Positions 8,252 to 17,488 of a stretch of 64,000 nt of DNA are shown here, piece by piece. The translations under genes and the position numbers were made by a program. Below the pieces are notes generated by a model, which made no database searches, was not told where the DNA came from, and saw nothing but the letters and a program-made list of their open reading frames with translations. This DNA is from Granulicella sp. S190. Lineage in GTDB: Bacteria > Acidobacteriota > Terriglobia > Terriglobales > Acidobacteriaceae. Where the stretch lies: the NCBI RefSeq assembly GCF_009766095.1, contig NZ_LMUD01000008.1, forward strand, positions 87,083 to 151,082. Direction: 5' to 3'. The first letter of the stretch is position 1; each line of letters opens with the position of its first letter.

Positions 8252-10489
8252 TCAGTGTTTCCCAAACAGTCCGCCCAGCGCATTACCAAGTGGATTCGGC
8301 GGAGTCTTCGCGCCTTTCGTTTGGCCTTGACCGCCTAGAAGGCCCTTCGCCGCATTGGCTCCTACGCCAGCCGCAAGCCCCGCCACATTCGGGCTAAAAG
8401 TAGGGTTGCTCGTAGTACCGCCAATAGCTACAGGAATGCCAGCTTTCAGAACTCCACCTGCAAGACCTCCCAGCGCGCCGCCTCCAGCACCACCGCCCGG
8501 AATAAATCCCGATAGGGCTCCCACAAGTCCCGATGTGCCGCCTCCAGAGCTAGCCTGCTGAGTTCCTCCACCAACCGACAGTCCCGTCAGCTTCAGCACG
8601 ACGTTGTAGTTCAGCGCTCCTCCGGCACTTACACTTCCTGCCCCCGTGGCTGTCCCTACTCCAGCTACATCCAGCGCGACATTATCCGTTCGAATGTTGC
8701 CGCCCTCCTCCCGCACATTCATGCTCAAAGATCGAATCGTCGTCCCCGATCCAGTAGCAGAGGTAATTTTTCCTCCCGTAAACGTCGAAAGCGCCTGCAG
8801 CTTCGAACCAAGATCAAACCCCGCCAACTGCGTGTTATTAATCTTCACCGGCCCACTGATCACAGGGGTAGCTGTGGTTCCAGTCACAGCCAGTGCTGTC
8901 GTCAACGTTCCGCCCTGCAGCCGCGAGCCCTGCGGTAGATGCACTCCCAACGCAGGCAAAAATGCTTCTAACTCGTTAATCGAAACACTATTTGCAGCGA
9001 CCTTCATATTCAGCGCCGTTGAAGGACCACTCGACTGATACGTCCCCGAGAGATTAATCGCAGCGCTGCCGATCGTAATCACAGCCTGCTGAACCTCGCC
9101 GCTCATCGCCTGCTCATTCTGCGCCAGCGTGAACTGCAACTGCACGGGTTTGGCAGAAGGCACGCCATCCTTCGCCAGTTTGATTCCTGCAACAGTCGCC
9201 GCGCCCTGCGCGTTTAACGTCTGTCCATTCGACTGGATCTTCGCCTGCACGTCCGCAACGCCGCTAATCCCCGCATCGGGAGGCACTACGCCAGCCGTGC
9301 CAATCTCCACATGCTTCAGATTCACCACAGCATTCAACGGAGTGCTCGCGTTATTTGCCTGGTTGAACGGCCCCGCCGTTCCATTCGCGCTCACACTTCC
9401 GCCATTCGGCAATTGTCCGCTCAAGCTGAACGGTGAAGTGCTCTTGGGGGTGAGATTCGTCACTTGCGCATTCACCTGGCTGTACACCGCGCTCCCTTGC
9501 TTCCCTGACGTAGCTAGCGTAATCGTTCCATTCTTTATCTGAGCGTCGTCTACAGAGAGGCTATCAAGCATCGACGTCCCCTCTGCATTTGGATCCTTCG
9601 GCTTCGGCTGTTTCGGCCCGTTACTCTGCACTAACGTCAGCTTGGGAGTGTCCACCAGCAGCTTGGTTACATGCATCTGCGTCCCACTCCACGCTGCATC
9701 CAGCACCAGGCTGTCGATCGTGCCGGTAACGCCATCGGACGCATCCACAAACCCTGCTGCGAGCGGATCAAGATGCTTTATCTCAAGATGACCCGAGAAG
9801 GGTGTCGCAGAAGCATCCTGCTGATTGAACGGCCCCGCCGAACCATTCAACTCCACCGTTCCTCCTGCCGGCAGACCAGCTGAAGCCTCAAACGGAAACG
9901 CCTTCGTGAATGCAAAATCTTTCACCTTCAAGTTCACATTCTCATACACACGTTTCGTTGCGCTCACGGCACCAGAGGTTCCCGGACCAGCTCCCACCGT
10001 GATGCTTCCGTTTTCGACTTTTACCTCACCCACCGTTAGATTCGGAAACGCCTGCTTCGTCTCGTCGCTCTGCGCGGCCTGCTGGTTGCCTGTTCCTATC
10101 GTCGAGTAGTTCCACGTCCCATTCGCGGCCCGCAGCAGTTGTATCTTTGGCGACTGCATCGAAAACCCGCGAATGATCACCTGTTTACTAAGGATCAAAG
10201 GAAACAACTCCACTCCGATCTTCACCGTGTCCGCCTGAATGAACGGCTGCGTGCTGAACCGCGGATCATCGGCGACCACGGTATTCTCCGCCACCAGGCT
10301 GCCGGTGAGCACGGAGAGATCCACTTTCCCAATCGTCACCGTTCTTCCAAGCGACTTTGTGAGGGTGGACTCAATCTTTGCTTTGAAGCTGTCAGTGTTG
10401 AGGAACAGCGGCACGCACACAGCCGCAAGCACGATCAGCGCTACAATAGCGCCTAACGCAATCAGGACCAACCGGGCCGGTTTTGCCAT
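8252..10489 (-). CDS. AsmA-family envelope protein
   Basis: The 745-residue protein has one N-terminal membrane helix (about residues 7-30), then the AsmA N-terminal region (FKAKIESTLTKSLGRTVTIGKVDLSVLTGSLVAENTVVADDPRFS). A long beta-rich body of repeated segments with GPFNQ and SGHLEIKHLDP follows. The C-terminal 130 residues are glycine-rich, with a second AsmA-like part (GGKITSATGSGTTIRSLSMNVREEGGNIRTDNVALDVAG). AsmA-like proteins are inner-membrane-anchored periplasmic bridges thought to move or organise phospholipids toward the outer membrane, which implies a diderm envelope. The gene is monocistronic here. Confidence 0.88.
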   Translation of the reverse strand: MAKPARLVLIALGAIVALIVLAAVCVPLFLNTDSFKAKIESTLTKSLGRTVTIGKVDLSVLTGSLVAENTVVADDPRFSTQPFIQADTVKIGVELFPLILSKQVIIRGFSMQSPKIQLLRAANGTWNYSTIGTGNQQAAQSDETKQAFPNLTVGEVKVENGSITVGAGPGTSGAVSATKRVYENVNLKVKDFAFTKAFPFEASAGLPAGGTVELNGSAGPFNQQDASATPFSGHLEIKHLDPLAAGFVDASDGVTGTIDSLVLDAAWSGTQMHVTKLLVDTPKLTLVQSNGPKQPKPKDPNAEGTSMLDSLSVDDAQIKNGTITLATSGKQGSAVYSQVNAQVTNLTPKSTSPFSLSGQLPNGGSVSANGTAGPFNQANNASTPLNAVVNLKHVEIGTAGVVPPDAGISGVADVQAKIQSNGQTLNAQGAATVAGIKLAKDGVPSAKPVQLQFTLAQNEQAMSGEVQQAVITIGSAAINLSGTYQSSGPSTALNMKVAANSVSINELEAFLPALGVHLPQGSRLQGGTLTTALAVTGTTATPVISGPVKINNTQLAGFDLGSKLQALSTFTGGKITSATGSGTTIRSLSMNVREEGGNIRTDNVALDVAGVGTATGAGSVSAGGALNYNVVLKLTGLSVGGGTQQASSGGGTSGLVGALSGFIPGGGAGGGALGGLAGGVLKAGIPVAIGGTTSNPTFSPNVAGLAAGVGANAAKGLLGGQGQTKGAKTPPNPLGNALGGLFGKH

Positions 10490-10673
10490 GATGTCACCTC
10501 AAAGATCAAGCGTCACCATAAGATGCGGGTCTTGAAATACACGTTGCACCAAGTGAATTTCATCAATCCAGCCGAAGTCTGTTCGATATACGCGAAGGCT
10601 GCCGTTCCGACGAGGAAGGTGTACGGAAGGCCTGGTTCTCCCTACGTCATCCCACCCGTTACACTAAAGATCC

Positions 10674-11531
10674 ATGCTCCAGGCTGCCATCATCTCCAAG
10701 CCCCAGAAGCCGGAACTTGCCGGCATTCTCCGCGATCTCATCACGTGGCTCGAAGCCCGCCACTATCACTATCTCCTGGACCCTGATAGTGCTGCATACG
10801 TCTCGGGTGCAGACCCTATACCGCGCATCGATCTCCCGAAACACAAGCCTAACCTCGTCATTGTCCTCGGGGGTGACGGGACCCTTCTCGCAGCAGCCCG
10901 CGCCTTTGCCCGCACGACGACGCCAATCCTCAGCGTCAATCTAGGCTCTCTTGGCTTCCTCACCGAGATCCCTCTCTCTGAGCTTTACCCCACGCTGGAG
11001 GCATGGTGCGACAACTGCGCTGAGATCGAGGTGCGCAGCATGATGCGGGCCGAGATCATCCGCGACGGCAAGCTCGTCCAGGCCTGGGACGCGCTTAATG
11101 ACGTGGTGGTCGCGAAAGGGACCATCGCGCGGATGGGTGATTTTTCGGTTGAAATCGATCAGCAGCCTGTGGCTACTTTTCGTGCTGACGGCATCATTGT
11201 CTCCACGCCTACCGGCTCTACCGCTTACAACCTCGCTGCCAACGGGCCTATCGTTATGCCTAATGTGAACGCAATGCTGGTGACGCCTATCTGTCCTCAC
11301 CTGCTTACTATCCGGCCTATTGTTGTTCCTGGGGATTCGAAGGTGAGCGTTGAGGTGGTGGGTGTGCCGAATGAGATCTATCTCACGGTGGACGGGCAGG
11401 AGGCGGTGCAGCTGCGGCTTAACGATCATGTTTACTGCCAGCGCTCCGAGGCTGCTGTTCGCCTGATCCGTCATCGTCCGAATGGACTCTTCAGCGTTCT
11501 TCGGTCCAAGCTGAAGTGGGGTGAGCGGTAG
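10674..11531 (+). CDS. nadK: NAD kinase
   Basis: The enzyme phosphorylates NAD to NADP. Its 285 residues include the signature LGGDGTLLAAAR (GGDG, about residue 65), NLGSLGFLTEI, NDVVVAKGTIARM, and DGIIVSTPTGSTAYNLAANGPIVMP, all diagnostic of the family, at the usual length. The start ATG 10674 gives the expected N-terminus. It is a single gene, followed by a GT-rich noncoding stretch. Confidence 0.96.
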   Translation: MLQAAIISKPQKPELAGILRDLITWLEARHYHYLLDPDSAAYVSGADPIPRIDLPKHKPNLVIVLGGDGTLLAAARAFARTTTPILSVNLGSLGFLTEIPLSELYPTLEAWCDNCAEIEVRSMMRAEIIRDGKLVQAWDALNDVVVAKGTIARMGDFSVEIDQQPVATFRADGIIVSTPTGSTAYNLAANGPIVMPNVNAMLVTPICPHLLTIRPIVVPGDSKVSVEVVGVPNEIYLTVDGQEAVQLRLNDHVYCQRSEAAVRLIRHRPNGLFSVLRSKLKWGER

Positions 11532-11743
11532 TTTTTTTTCGCGGTGGTGGAGTGGGGTTTTTGGCGGGGTTTTTTACGAAAAACGATGTTTTCGTGGTGG
11601 TTTTTTGCTGGTGTAAACGTGGTGGGATGCGTGGCTAACGTGGTGTGCTGACCGTCACTTTTTGACGCGCGAAAGATACGCCACCAAATCTGAAGATTCT
11701 TCGATTATTTTTGTGAGCTGCCGGAATCTGGACGCGATCCGCC
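11532..11743. repeat. GT-rich intergenic stretch with ACGTGGTG units
   Basis: The 212 bases are strongly biased to G and T on the plus strand. CGTGGTGG (from 11593) and ACGTGGTG (11617-11624 and 11638-11645) recur between poly-T runs. No convincing reading frame is present. Short GTGGTG/CCACCAC-rich spacers are, to my recollection, frequent between genes in Acidobacteriaceae genomes. The stretch separates nadK from the end of the iron operon and could act in termination or as a dispersed repeat remnant. Confidence 0.5.
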
Positions 11744-12538
11744 TTAAAGGCGGTCTGTGGCTCTGCGCAGGGTGACCATAGGGCCGCCGACGGGATGGCA
11801 GAAGACCTTGCCGTGGCTTAGCGCGATGCGTCTCTGCGCGAGGCCTGCCATCTCGGGGTCGTGGGTGACCATGACGATGGTGTGGCCGTTCCGGTGCAGG
11901 TCCTGGAGAAGCTCGGCTACGATCTTCTGGTTGGCTGCGTCAAGATTGCCGGTGGGCTCATCGGCCAGGAGGATGGGCGGATTGTTGATTAACGCGCGTG
12001 CGATGCAGACCCGCTGCTGTTCTCCGCCGGAGAGCTCGCTGGGCAGGTGCGAGATGCGGTCGCCCAGTCCGACCCGCTGGAGCGCAGTTTTTGCTTCGGT
12101 CTCGTCGGTCATCGAGTGAAAGTACTGGGCCAGCATTACGTTTTCAAGCGCTGATAGGTAGGGAATCAGATGGAACTGCTGAAAGATGAAGCCGATCTTG
12201 TCGGCGCGGAAGCGGTCGAGCTCGGTGGCCGTCATGGCGGCGGTGTTGATGTTGTCGATCTTCAGCTCGCCCGAGGTGGGGCGGTCGAGACATCCGATCA
12301 TGTTGACCAGAGTGCTTTTGCCGGAGCCGGAGGGGCCTGTGATGGCAACCCACTCGCCGGCGACGATGGAGAAGGTTGCGTCTTCGAGGGCACGGACCAC
12401 GCTGCCGTGACCGGCGTACTCGCGGGTTACGTGCTTCAGGGAGATCACGGCGCAGTCGTCGCGCGTGTTTCCGGAGGGGTCGTTCCCAGAGAGATTGGCC
12501 AGCTGGCCAGTGACTACTTTCGCTTCGCTCACAGACAT
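11744..12538 (-). CDS. ABC transporter ATP-binding protein of the iron-import operon
   Basis: The 264-residue cytoplasmic ATPase has Walker A GPSGSGKST, Q-loop FIFQQFHLIPYL, signature LSGGEQQRV, Walker B ILLADEPTGNLD and a switch histidine in VTHD. The overall type is MacB/LolD-like (the 3.A.1.122 group that pairs with FtsX-fold permeases). It is the last gene of the operon, 19 bases after the second permease. Beside an Ftr1 protein it most likely matches the ATPase of the Campylobacter and uropathogenic E. coli Ftr1/Fet systems rather than a lipoprotein or macrolide exporter. Confidence 0.9.
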   Translation of the reverse strand: MSVSEAKVVTGQLANLSGNDPSGNTRDDCAVISLKHVTREYAGHGSVVRALEDATFSIVAGEWVAITGPSGSGKSTLVNMIGCLDRPTSGELKIDNINTAAMTATELDRFRADKIGFIFQQFHLIPYLSALENVMLAQYFHSMTDETEAKTALQRVGLGDRISHLPSELSGGEQQRVCIARALINNPPILLADEPTGNLDAANQKIVAELLQDLHRNGHTIVMVTHDPEMAGLAQRRIALSHGKVFCHPVGGPMVTLRRATDRL

Positions 12539-12557
12539 TATCTTCTCATTCTCCTTG

Positions 12558-13679
12558 TCACTCTCCCTTGAGGAGCGCTGCGGGCTGCAGACCGCGCAGC
12601 ACGCGGGCAGGGAAGAGTGCGGCCATTGCAGCGATGGTCACGTTCAGGAGAAAGACGAGCGGAAGAACCGAGAGGTGCGGCAGGGCCGCTGTGTGAAAGT
12701 TGCCTTCGCTGATGGCCCATGCCGCGGCCGATCCCACGACGAAGCCAGCAGCTACACCGGCCAGCGCGAGCGTGAGTGCCTCGAGCAGAAACATTCCCAT
12801 CAACTGCATCTGCGATCCGCCGAGAGCCTTCATCAGGGCGAAGTCGCGCCGTCGTTCGAGGACGCTGGCCGACAGGGTAGCCAGTACGCTGACTGCGACG
12901 GTCAGAGCGATCAGCAGAACGGCTCCGTACATGAGAGCGTGGGTGCGGTCGACGATCTTCGACTCTCCTTCGACGAGTTGGCGAACGGGCTGGACCTGCA
13001 TCTCCGGGAGGGTCTGCCGCAGACGCGCCATCGTGGCCTCGACTGTGGCTGCGCCGCCGGGCATCTGCAGCTCGATGACGCTGGGGCCGACGCCGGTCCA
13101 CGCGGTGAACGCTGCGAGGGGCATGTAGATGCGGCTGTCTTCTTCACCGCCGGTTTTGATGCGTCCGACGCCATGAAGTGTGATGAGGTGTCCGGCGAAA
13201 TTGAGGGCGACTGCCTTCTCGTTTCCGACAAACTGCGCTGCCCTTTGGCCAAGCAGAGCGGCATCGGCGGTTGAGGGTTCGGGCCAGCTATCGACCTGCC
13301 ACCACGAGTCGAGCCGCTTGACCGCCGCGAAGTCTGTGCCAGCGACGACGACGGGTGTTCCTGTATCGGTAGTGGCTACGGCATAGGCAAACTGCGCTGC
13401 GAGCGCGTCTTTTCCAGCGATATCCTGCACTCGAGCCAGCGCGTCGGGACGCAGAGGAGCGGAGGCGGGAGCGGTGATCACAATATTGGCACCGAAGCTG
13501 CGAAACTCCTTGTGCAGCTTGGCGTCGAGGTCCGCATAGAGGGTGAGGAGGGCAGTTGCGACGCCAGCCGAGACGGTCATCGCGATGAGCGCCGAGATAC
13601 TGCGCGCCCTGCGATGGATGAGCGACCTTCGCAGCATCCCGAAGAGGCTCAACTTTCCTGAGAGACCGGGCTTGGTCAT
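12558..13679 (-). CDS. FtsX-type ABC permease, second subunit of the iron-import operon
   Basis: From ATG 13679 the protein is 373 residues. A hydrophobic helix near residue 30 (SISALIAMTVSAGVATALL) is followed by a large extracytoplasmic MacB-like domain and three C-terminal helices with the FtsX core (VLERRRDFALMKALGGSQMQLMGMFLLEAL). The start codon shares one base with the stop of the preceding permease (TGATG at 13677-13681), so translation is coupled and a heterodimer is likely. The frame remains open upstream to 14069, but that part is antisense-like and overlaps the first permease, so I exclude it. Confidence 0.88.
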   Translation of the reverse strand: MTKPGLSGKLSLFGMLRRSLIHRRARSISALIAMTVSAGVATALLTLYADLDAKLHKEFRSFGANIVITAPASAPLRPDALARVQDIAGKDALAAQFAYAVATTDTGTPVVVAGTDFAAVKRLDSWWQVDSWPEPSTADAALLGQRAAQFVGNEKAVALNFAGHLITLHGVGRIKTGGEEDSRIYMPLAAFTAWTGVGPSVIELQMPGGAATVEATMARLRQTLPEMQVQPVRQLVEGESKIVDRTHALMYGAVLLIALTVAVSVLATLSASVLERRRDFALMKALGGSQMQLMGMFLLEALTLALAGVAAGFVVGSAAAWAISEGNFHTAALPHLSVLPLVFLLNVTIAAMAALFPARVLRGLQPAALLKGE

Positions 13680-14989
13680 CAGGCGTCTGCTCTCAGGATG
13701 GCGGAGGGGTCCATGCGTAGAGCGGTGCGTATCGAAGGGGTACTGCCAGCGATGGCGACGATGAGCGCCAGCGCGACTACGACCGGCAGCAGGACGGGAA
13801 TGAGGATGGCCTCTGCGGTGCCGCCGTCGCCTGCGAAGATGCGTGCGCCCAGCCATGCGGCGAGGCCGGAGCCGAGCAGATAACCCATGGTTCCGGCGAG
13901 GACTGCGAGGAGCCCCGCCTCGGCGTAGAAGAGCAGAGCGATGGCGCCTTTGCTGGCGCCGAGGGAGCGCATGAGTCCGATCTCGCCGCGCCGCTCCAGG
14001 ATCGCGGTGGCCATGGCGGCGCTGACTGCGAAGCCTGCAGCGAGGAGAGCTGCTGCACTGATCAACCACATGAGGCCGCTGATGCGCTTGAGCACGTTGC
14101 CTTCGCTCTGCTCGACGCGGCGGACCTGCTCGGCCTGTGCGCCGGGGATGGCTTCACGGATCTGGTAGGCGATGGAGTTGGCGTAAGGGCGGCAGTACCA
14201 GATCTCGCGCTGCTTCGGGGGGAGGGAGTCGGGATCGACGCGGGCGAAGGCGTCTTCGGGTTTGGTGCGTGCGCTTACTTCGACGCGGCGTACGGCGTCG
14301 TTAGCACCGGTAAAGGTCTGGGCATCGCGCAGGGTCATCAGGATCTCATTGTCGGTCTCGTTTCCTGTCGTGACGATGCCTGTGACAACCGCGCTGGACT
14401 GCGCGGAGCCGGCGGTCTGCGTCTGCTGCACGGTGAAGTTGTCGCCTACATTGAGGCTGAGTTTCTTTGCGAGGTTCGCGCCGACGACGACATTTCTGTG
14501 TCCGGGATCATTCTGCGCGGTGGGCCACGATCCCTGAAGCCGCCACCAGGGATGCAGCGCGGGGGCACCTGTCTTTAAGCCGCTGAAGTCGTGATCGAAC
14601 CAGTAGCCAACTGCGCTCGCTGCGACGAGAGGATCGCCCGCATGCCGAGCTACAGACATCTGGACGGGCAGCTCCGGGGAGACGCCCGTAATGTTGTTTC
14701 CCCAGAAGATGGTCTTGAGTTTTGCGAGGTCGCTCTCCTTCAGGTAGGCGCCGCCTGAAGCAGGCTTTACGTCGACTCCGCCTACCTTTACATCGAGGAG
14801 GTCGGCCTTGGGATAGATGACGATGTTGGCTCCGTAGACGGCCAGCTCTTTGTGGATGCGGTCGCCGATGGTGGTGGCGAGCGCGAGCATCGCAGTGACT
14901 GCCGTGGTTCCCAGCAGAATCGCAATGCCGGCGAGCATCTTGCGGCGGCGCTGTCTGCGAAAGCTCTCCATGAGCAGGCGAAAGAACAT
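13679..14989 (-). CDS. FtsX-type ABC permease, first subunit of the iron-import operon
   Basis: The 436-residue protein has the MacB/FtsX architecture: an N-terminal helix (MLAGIAILLGTTAVTAMLALA), a long periplasmic domain (about residues 45-300), and three C-terminal helices containing AILERRGEIGLMRSLGASKGAIALLFYAEAGLL. It is homologous to, but clearly diverged from, the next permease. In the Campylobacter Ftr1-P19 locus two such permeases and an ATPase accompany Ftr1 and are thought to support its redox or ligand-transfer step; the same role is inferred here. Confidence 0.87.
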   Translation of the reverse strand: MFFRLLMESFRRQRRRKMLAGIAILLGTTAVTAMLALATTIGDRIHKELAVYGANIVIYPKADLLDVKVGGVDVKPASGGAYLKESDLAKLKTIFWGNNITGVSPELPVQMSVARHAGDPLVAASAVGYWFDHDFSGLKTGAPALHPWWRLQGSWPTAQNDPGHRNVVVGANLAKKLSLNVGDNFTVQQTQTAGSAQSSAVVTGIVTTGNETDNEILMTLRDAQTFTGANDAVRRVEVSARTKPEDAFARVDPDSLPPKQREIWYCRPYANSIAYQIREAIPGAQAEQVRRVEQSEGNVLKRISGLMWLISAAALLAAGFAVSAAMATAILERRGEIGLMRSLGASKGAIALLFYAEAGLLAVLAGTMGYLLGSGLAAWLGARIFAGDGGTAEAILIPVLLPVVVALALIVAIAGSTPSIRTALRMDPSAILRADA

Positions 14990-15031
14990 TAGTTGGCCTC
15001 CCCGTTGCTACGGCTGGGGAAGGGTTCACAT

Positions 15032-15064
15032 CCCACCTTTCGCTGTGAGACTGCGAAGGATGGG
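15032..15064. repeat. REP-like imperfect inverted repeat inside the iron operon
   Basis: CCCACCTTTCGC (15032-15043) faces GCGAAGGATGGG (15053-15064), with 10 of 12 bases paired and a short spacer, followed by GCACCC. It lies in the 193-base gap between the Ftr1 gene and the first permease, the only large gap in the operon. The shape resembles the short dispersed GCGAAGGATGGGGCACCC-type repeats I associate with acidobacterial genomes; copy number cannot be assessed from one window. Confidence 0.5.
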
Positions 15065-15182
15065 GCACCCGGTTTTTTGGGGCTGAGAGAGGAAGATAGT
15101 TCGCTTGCGCGAATGCCCACCTTAACGCGATGAAACTGCGCGAAGAGGGGGCATCCGCATCTGTAAGCGTAAGAGTACATTT

Positions 15183-16457
15183 TTAGCGTTCGAAGACCGG
15201 CGCCAGCTCGCGGAGATCCGCAGCCTGAATGACCAACTGTCCTCCACCGACGGTCGACTTCAGCGGAATCGGATTGCAGCCGCCCTTCTGTCCCATGGAG
15301 GCGGCGTTGAGGGGCGAGGCGCACATCTTGCAGGTGATGCCCTGGTCGCCAATGTAGAAGCCCACCGGCCCGCAGATCTGGCAGGCGTCTGCGACCGAGA
15401 CGATGGTGCCGTCAGGCTTTTTGAAGAGAAGAAAACGGATCTCGACGTTGCCGCCCTTGCCGTCGTCCAGATGAACGCCGTAGCGGTGGAGCTTGTCGTC
15501 GTTGATATCCACCGTGGAGAGGGTGACCTGCGAACCTACGAGCGTGACGGCAGCAGTGGGAGAGAGCGCGGTGGAGCTTTTGGCGTAGATGAACTCTGCC
15601 GTGGAGAGAAAGATGAAGACGAAGCTGGTGGCGACGACGGCGGTCATCCACATCTTCTCGCGGCGCTGGGTCCACTCGGCGCGGCGCTTGTCCGCCGGGG
15701 TGGCGGTTGCGCTGAGCGCGGCGGGGATGCGGCGCTTGTACTCGAGCAACATCATGAGCCCGGCGAGCGCGAGCATGGTGACGAAGAAGAAGAGATCGTT
15801 GCGGACGATGGGGCCGATGAGGCGCATCTCGGTGGGGCTTGAGGGAAGGACACCGTTTTCGCTGAGTTCGTGAAGGCCGCTGACGATGAGCTGGAAGGCG
15901 ACGAAGTAGAGGATGACGGTGGTGACACGGAAGAAGCGCTGCAGGTTGATCTTGACGCTGCCGCGGATGAAGAGGACTCCGAAGACGACTGCGATGGCGA
16001 TGCCTAGGAGGGTGCCGGTGAAGCTCAGGAGCTCGGTCGAGTTGAGCGTGACGGCAGAGAGGATGAGGACGGTCTCGACGCCTTCGCGGAGGACGAGGAG
16101 AAAGACGAAGAAGAAGAGGCCGGTCTTTGAAACTCCAGCGGCGCCGGTGTACTGGGCGATCTTCTCTTCGATGGAGCCTTTCATGGTGCGGGCGGTCTTG
16201 TGCATGAACCAGATCATGCTGATGACGAAGGCCGCGGCGGCGAGCATGACCCAACCCTCGAAGATGTCGGTGTTGAACTGGGTGCGGGCAATGACGACAG
16301 CCCCTGCGACGCTGGCGGCGATAGCCGAGCCGAGCGCCCAGAAGACCGTTCGCTTGAGCTCTGGTCGGCCGATCTTCGTGAGGTAGGCGAAGACGATGCC
16401 GACGATCAGGGAGGCCTCGACCCCCTCGCGGAGCGTGATGATAAATGCCTGAAGCAT
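15183..16457 (-). CDS. Ftr1-family iron permease fused to a DUF2318 domain
   Basis: The 424-residue protein starts with the Ftr1/EfeU fold: two REGVE motifs (residues 10-14 and 124-128), the REXXE iron-binding signature, within seven or so predicted helices. Helix residues ~272-290 lead into a C-terminal DUF2318 domain with paired cysteines C359-x2-C362 and C376-x2-C379, expected to bind metal or haem-like iron or to serve redox. In Campylobacter jejuni these parts are separate proteins beside P19. Here they are one chain, first in an operon with two FtsX-type permeases and an ATPase. No P19 or thioredoxin gene is adjacent. Role: uptake of ferrous/ferric iron across the inner membrane. Confidence 0.93.
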   Translation of the reverse strand: MLQAFIITLREGVEASLIVGIVFAYLTKIGRPELKRTVFWALGSAIAASVAGAVVIARTQFNTDIFEGWVMLAAAAFVISMIWFMHKTARTMKGSIEEKIAQYTGAAGVSKTGLFFFVFLLVLREGVETVLILSAVTLNSTELLSFTGTLLGIAIAVVFGVLFIRGSVKINLQRFFRVTTVILYFVAFQLIVSGLHELSENGVLPSSPTEMRLIGPIVRNDLFFFVTMLALAGLMMLLEYKRRIPAALSATATPADKRRAEWTQRREKMWMTAVVATSFVFIFLSTAEFIYAKSSTALSPTAAVTLVGSQVTLSTVDINDDKLHRYGVHLDDGKGGNVEIRFLLFKKPDGTIVSVADACQICGPVGFYIGDQGITCKMCASPLNAASMGQKGGCNPIPLKSTVGGGQLVIQAADLRELAPVFER

Positions 16458-16633
16458 AACGTCTTTCTCTTCCCGGTGGCGCTTCTACGGATCGGTAACC
16501 ACCGATCTTGAGCCCCATCCGCACGAGGTCAGTGCTGCCCCCCGTCCACTCTCTAGTGTAATGAGGACTAATTTGGTCGTCAATTGAGGGCGGACGATTA
16601 TCAGCGTTGAATTTTTATGTGCGGGGGGCTGCC

Positions 16634-17374
16634 ATGGGATTCAAGGGAGGCGCGAAAGCAGGCAACGTATCATTTTCGAGGATGACAGATCTTCCAGAGA
16701 GTCTCTTTGCGAACCCGGTGTGGAGCGCCCTGCATACGAAGCACCGGCGATTTTCTGTGTGCGCGGGCGAGGCGTGCCGCTATCCAGCCGACGTTACGCC
16801 GTTTGTTGCGGTGTCTTCTGCGAGTGCAGAGGCGCTGGTGCAGCTCCACTCTTTGCTTGTGCCGGGTGAGTCCGTATGGATTGTGGGAGAGAGCTTTCCG
16901 CAGGTGCCGGAGCTGGTGTTTGAACGGAAGCTGGAGGTTCTTCAGATGGTTCTTCCGGCGGAGGTGGCCGTACCTGAGGCAAAGGTTGAGATTGTGCCGC
17001 TCCCCAATGAAGAGGCGCCGGATATGGTCGCGCTGACGGATATCGCTTTTCCAGGATTCTTTCGCAGCAGGACGTGCGAGATGGGTTCGTACTTCGGGAT
17101 ACGAGCTGGAGGACAGCTGATCGCGATGGGCGGAGAGCGCCTTACGCTGGACGGGTATCCGGAGGTAAGCGGGATCTGCACCCATCCCGACTATCGCGGG
17201 AGAGGATATGCGGAGAGCCTCATCTGGCACCTGGCGCGAATGCATCGACAGCAGGGAGTGATTTCGTGGCTTCATGTCAGCGCAACGAATGATCGGGCGA
17301 TTGAACTTTATCGGCGAATGGGATTTGTCGAGGTTCGCAGAGTGATGTTGCATCGCATAACCTGCAGCGACTGA
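16634..17374 (+). CDS. GNAT-family acetyltransferase (FR47-like)
   Basis: The C-terminal 90 residues form a clear GNAT fold: GQLIAMGGERL, EVSGICTHPDYRGRGYAESLIWHL (acetyl-CoA loop RGRGYA) and HVSATNDRAIELYRRMGFVEVRRV. The N-terminal half (VWSALHTKHRRFSVCAG...) matches the layout of FR47-like, two-part GNAT proteins. The substrate is unknown. Starts at 16634 (after a GGGGGG stretch, 246 residues) and 16682 (MTDLPES) are both plausible. The gene is divergent from the iron operon. Confidence 0.85.
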   Translation: MGFKGGAKAGNVSFSRMTDLPESLFANPVWSALHTKHRRFSVCAGEACRYPADVTPFVAVSSASAEALVQLHSLLVPGESVWIVGESFPQVPELVFERKLEVLQMVLPAEVAVPEAKVEIVPLPNEEAPDMVALTDIAFPGFFRSRTCEMGSYFGIRAGGQLIAMGGERLTLDGYPEVSGICTHPDYRGRGYAESLIWHLARMHRQQGVISWLHVSATNDRAIELYRRMGFVEVRRVMLHRITCSD

Positions 17375-17488
17375 TGGGGGCACGACGGCTTACTCCTTGA
17401 AAGAAGCGCCGATTGGCTCGTCCTGTCGACGGGTGACTTGTCGAAGATCTTCATCGACGCGAGGAACAGGGAATGAGACGATTAGAGT

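Noticed and set aside
11532..11743. G-quadruplex or small RNA gene in the GT-rich spacer
   Set aside because: G-runs are mostly of two bases with uneven spacing and no stem-loop fold was convincing.
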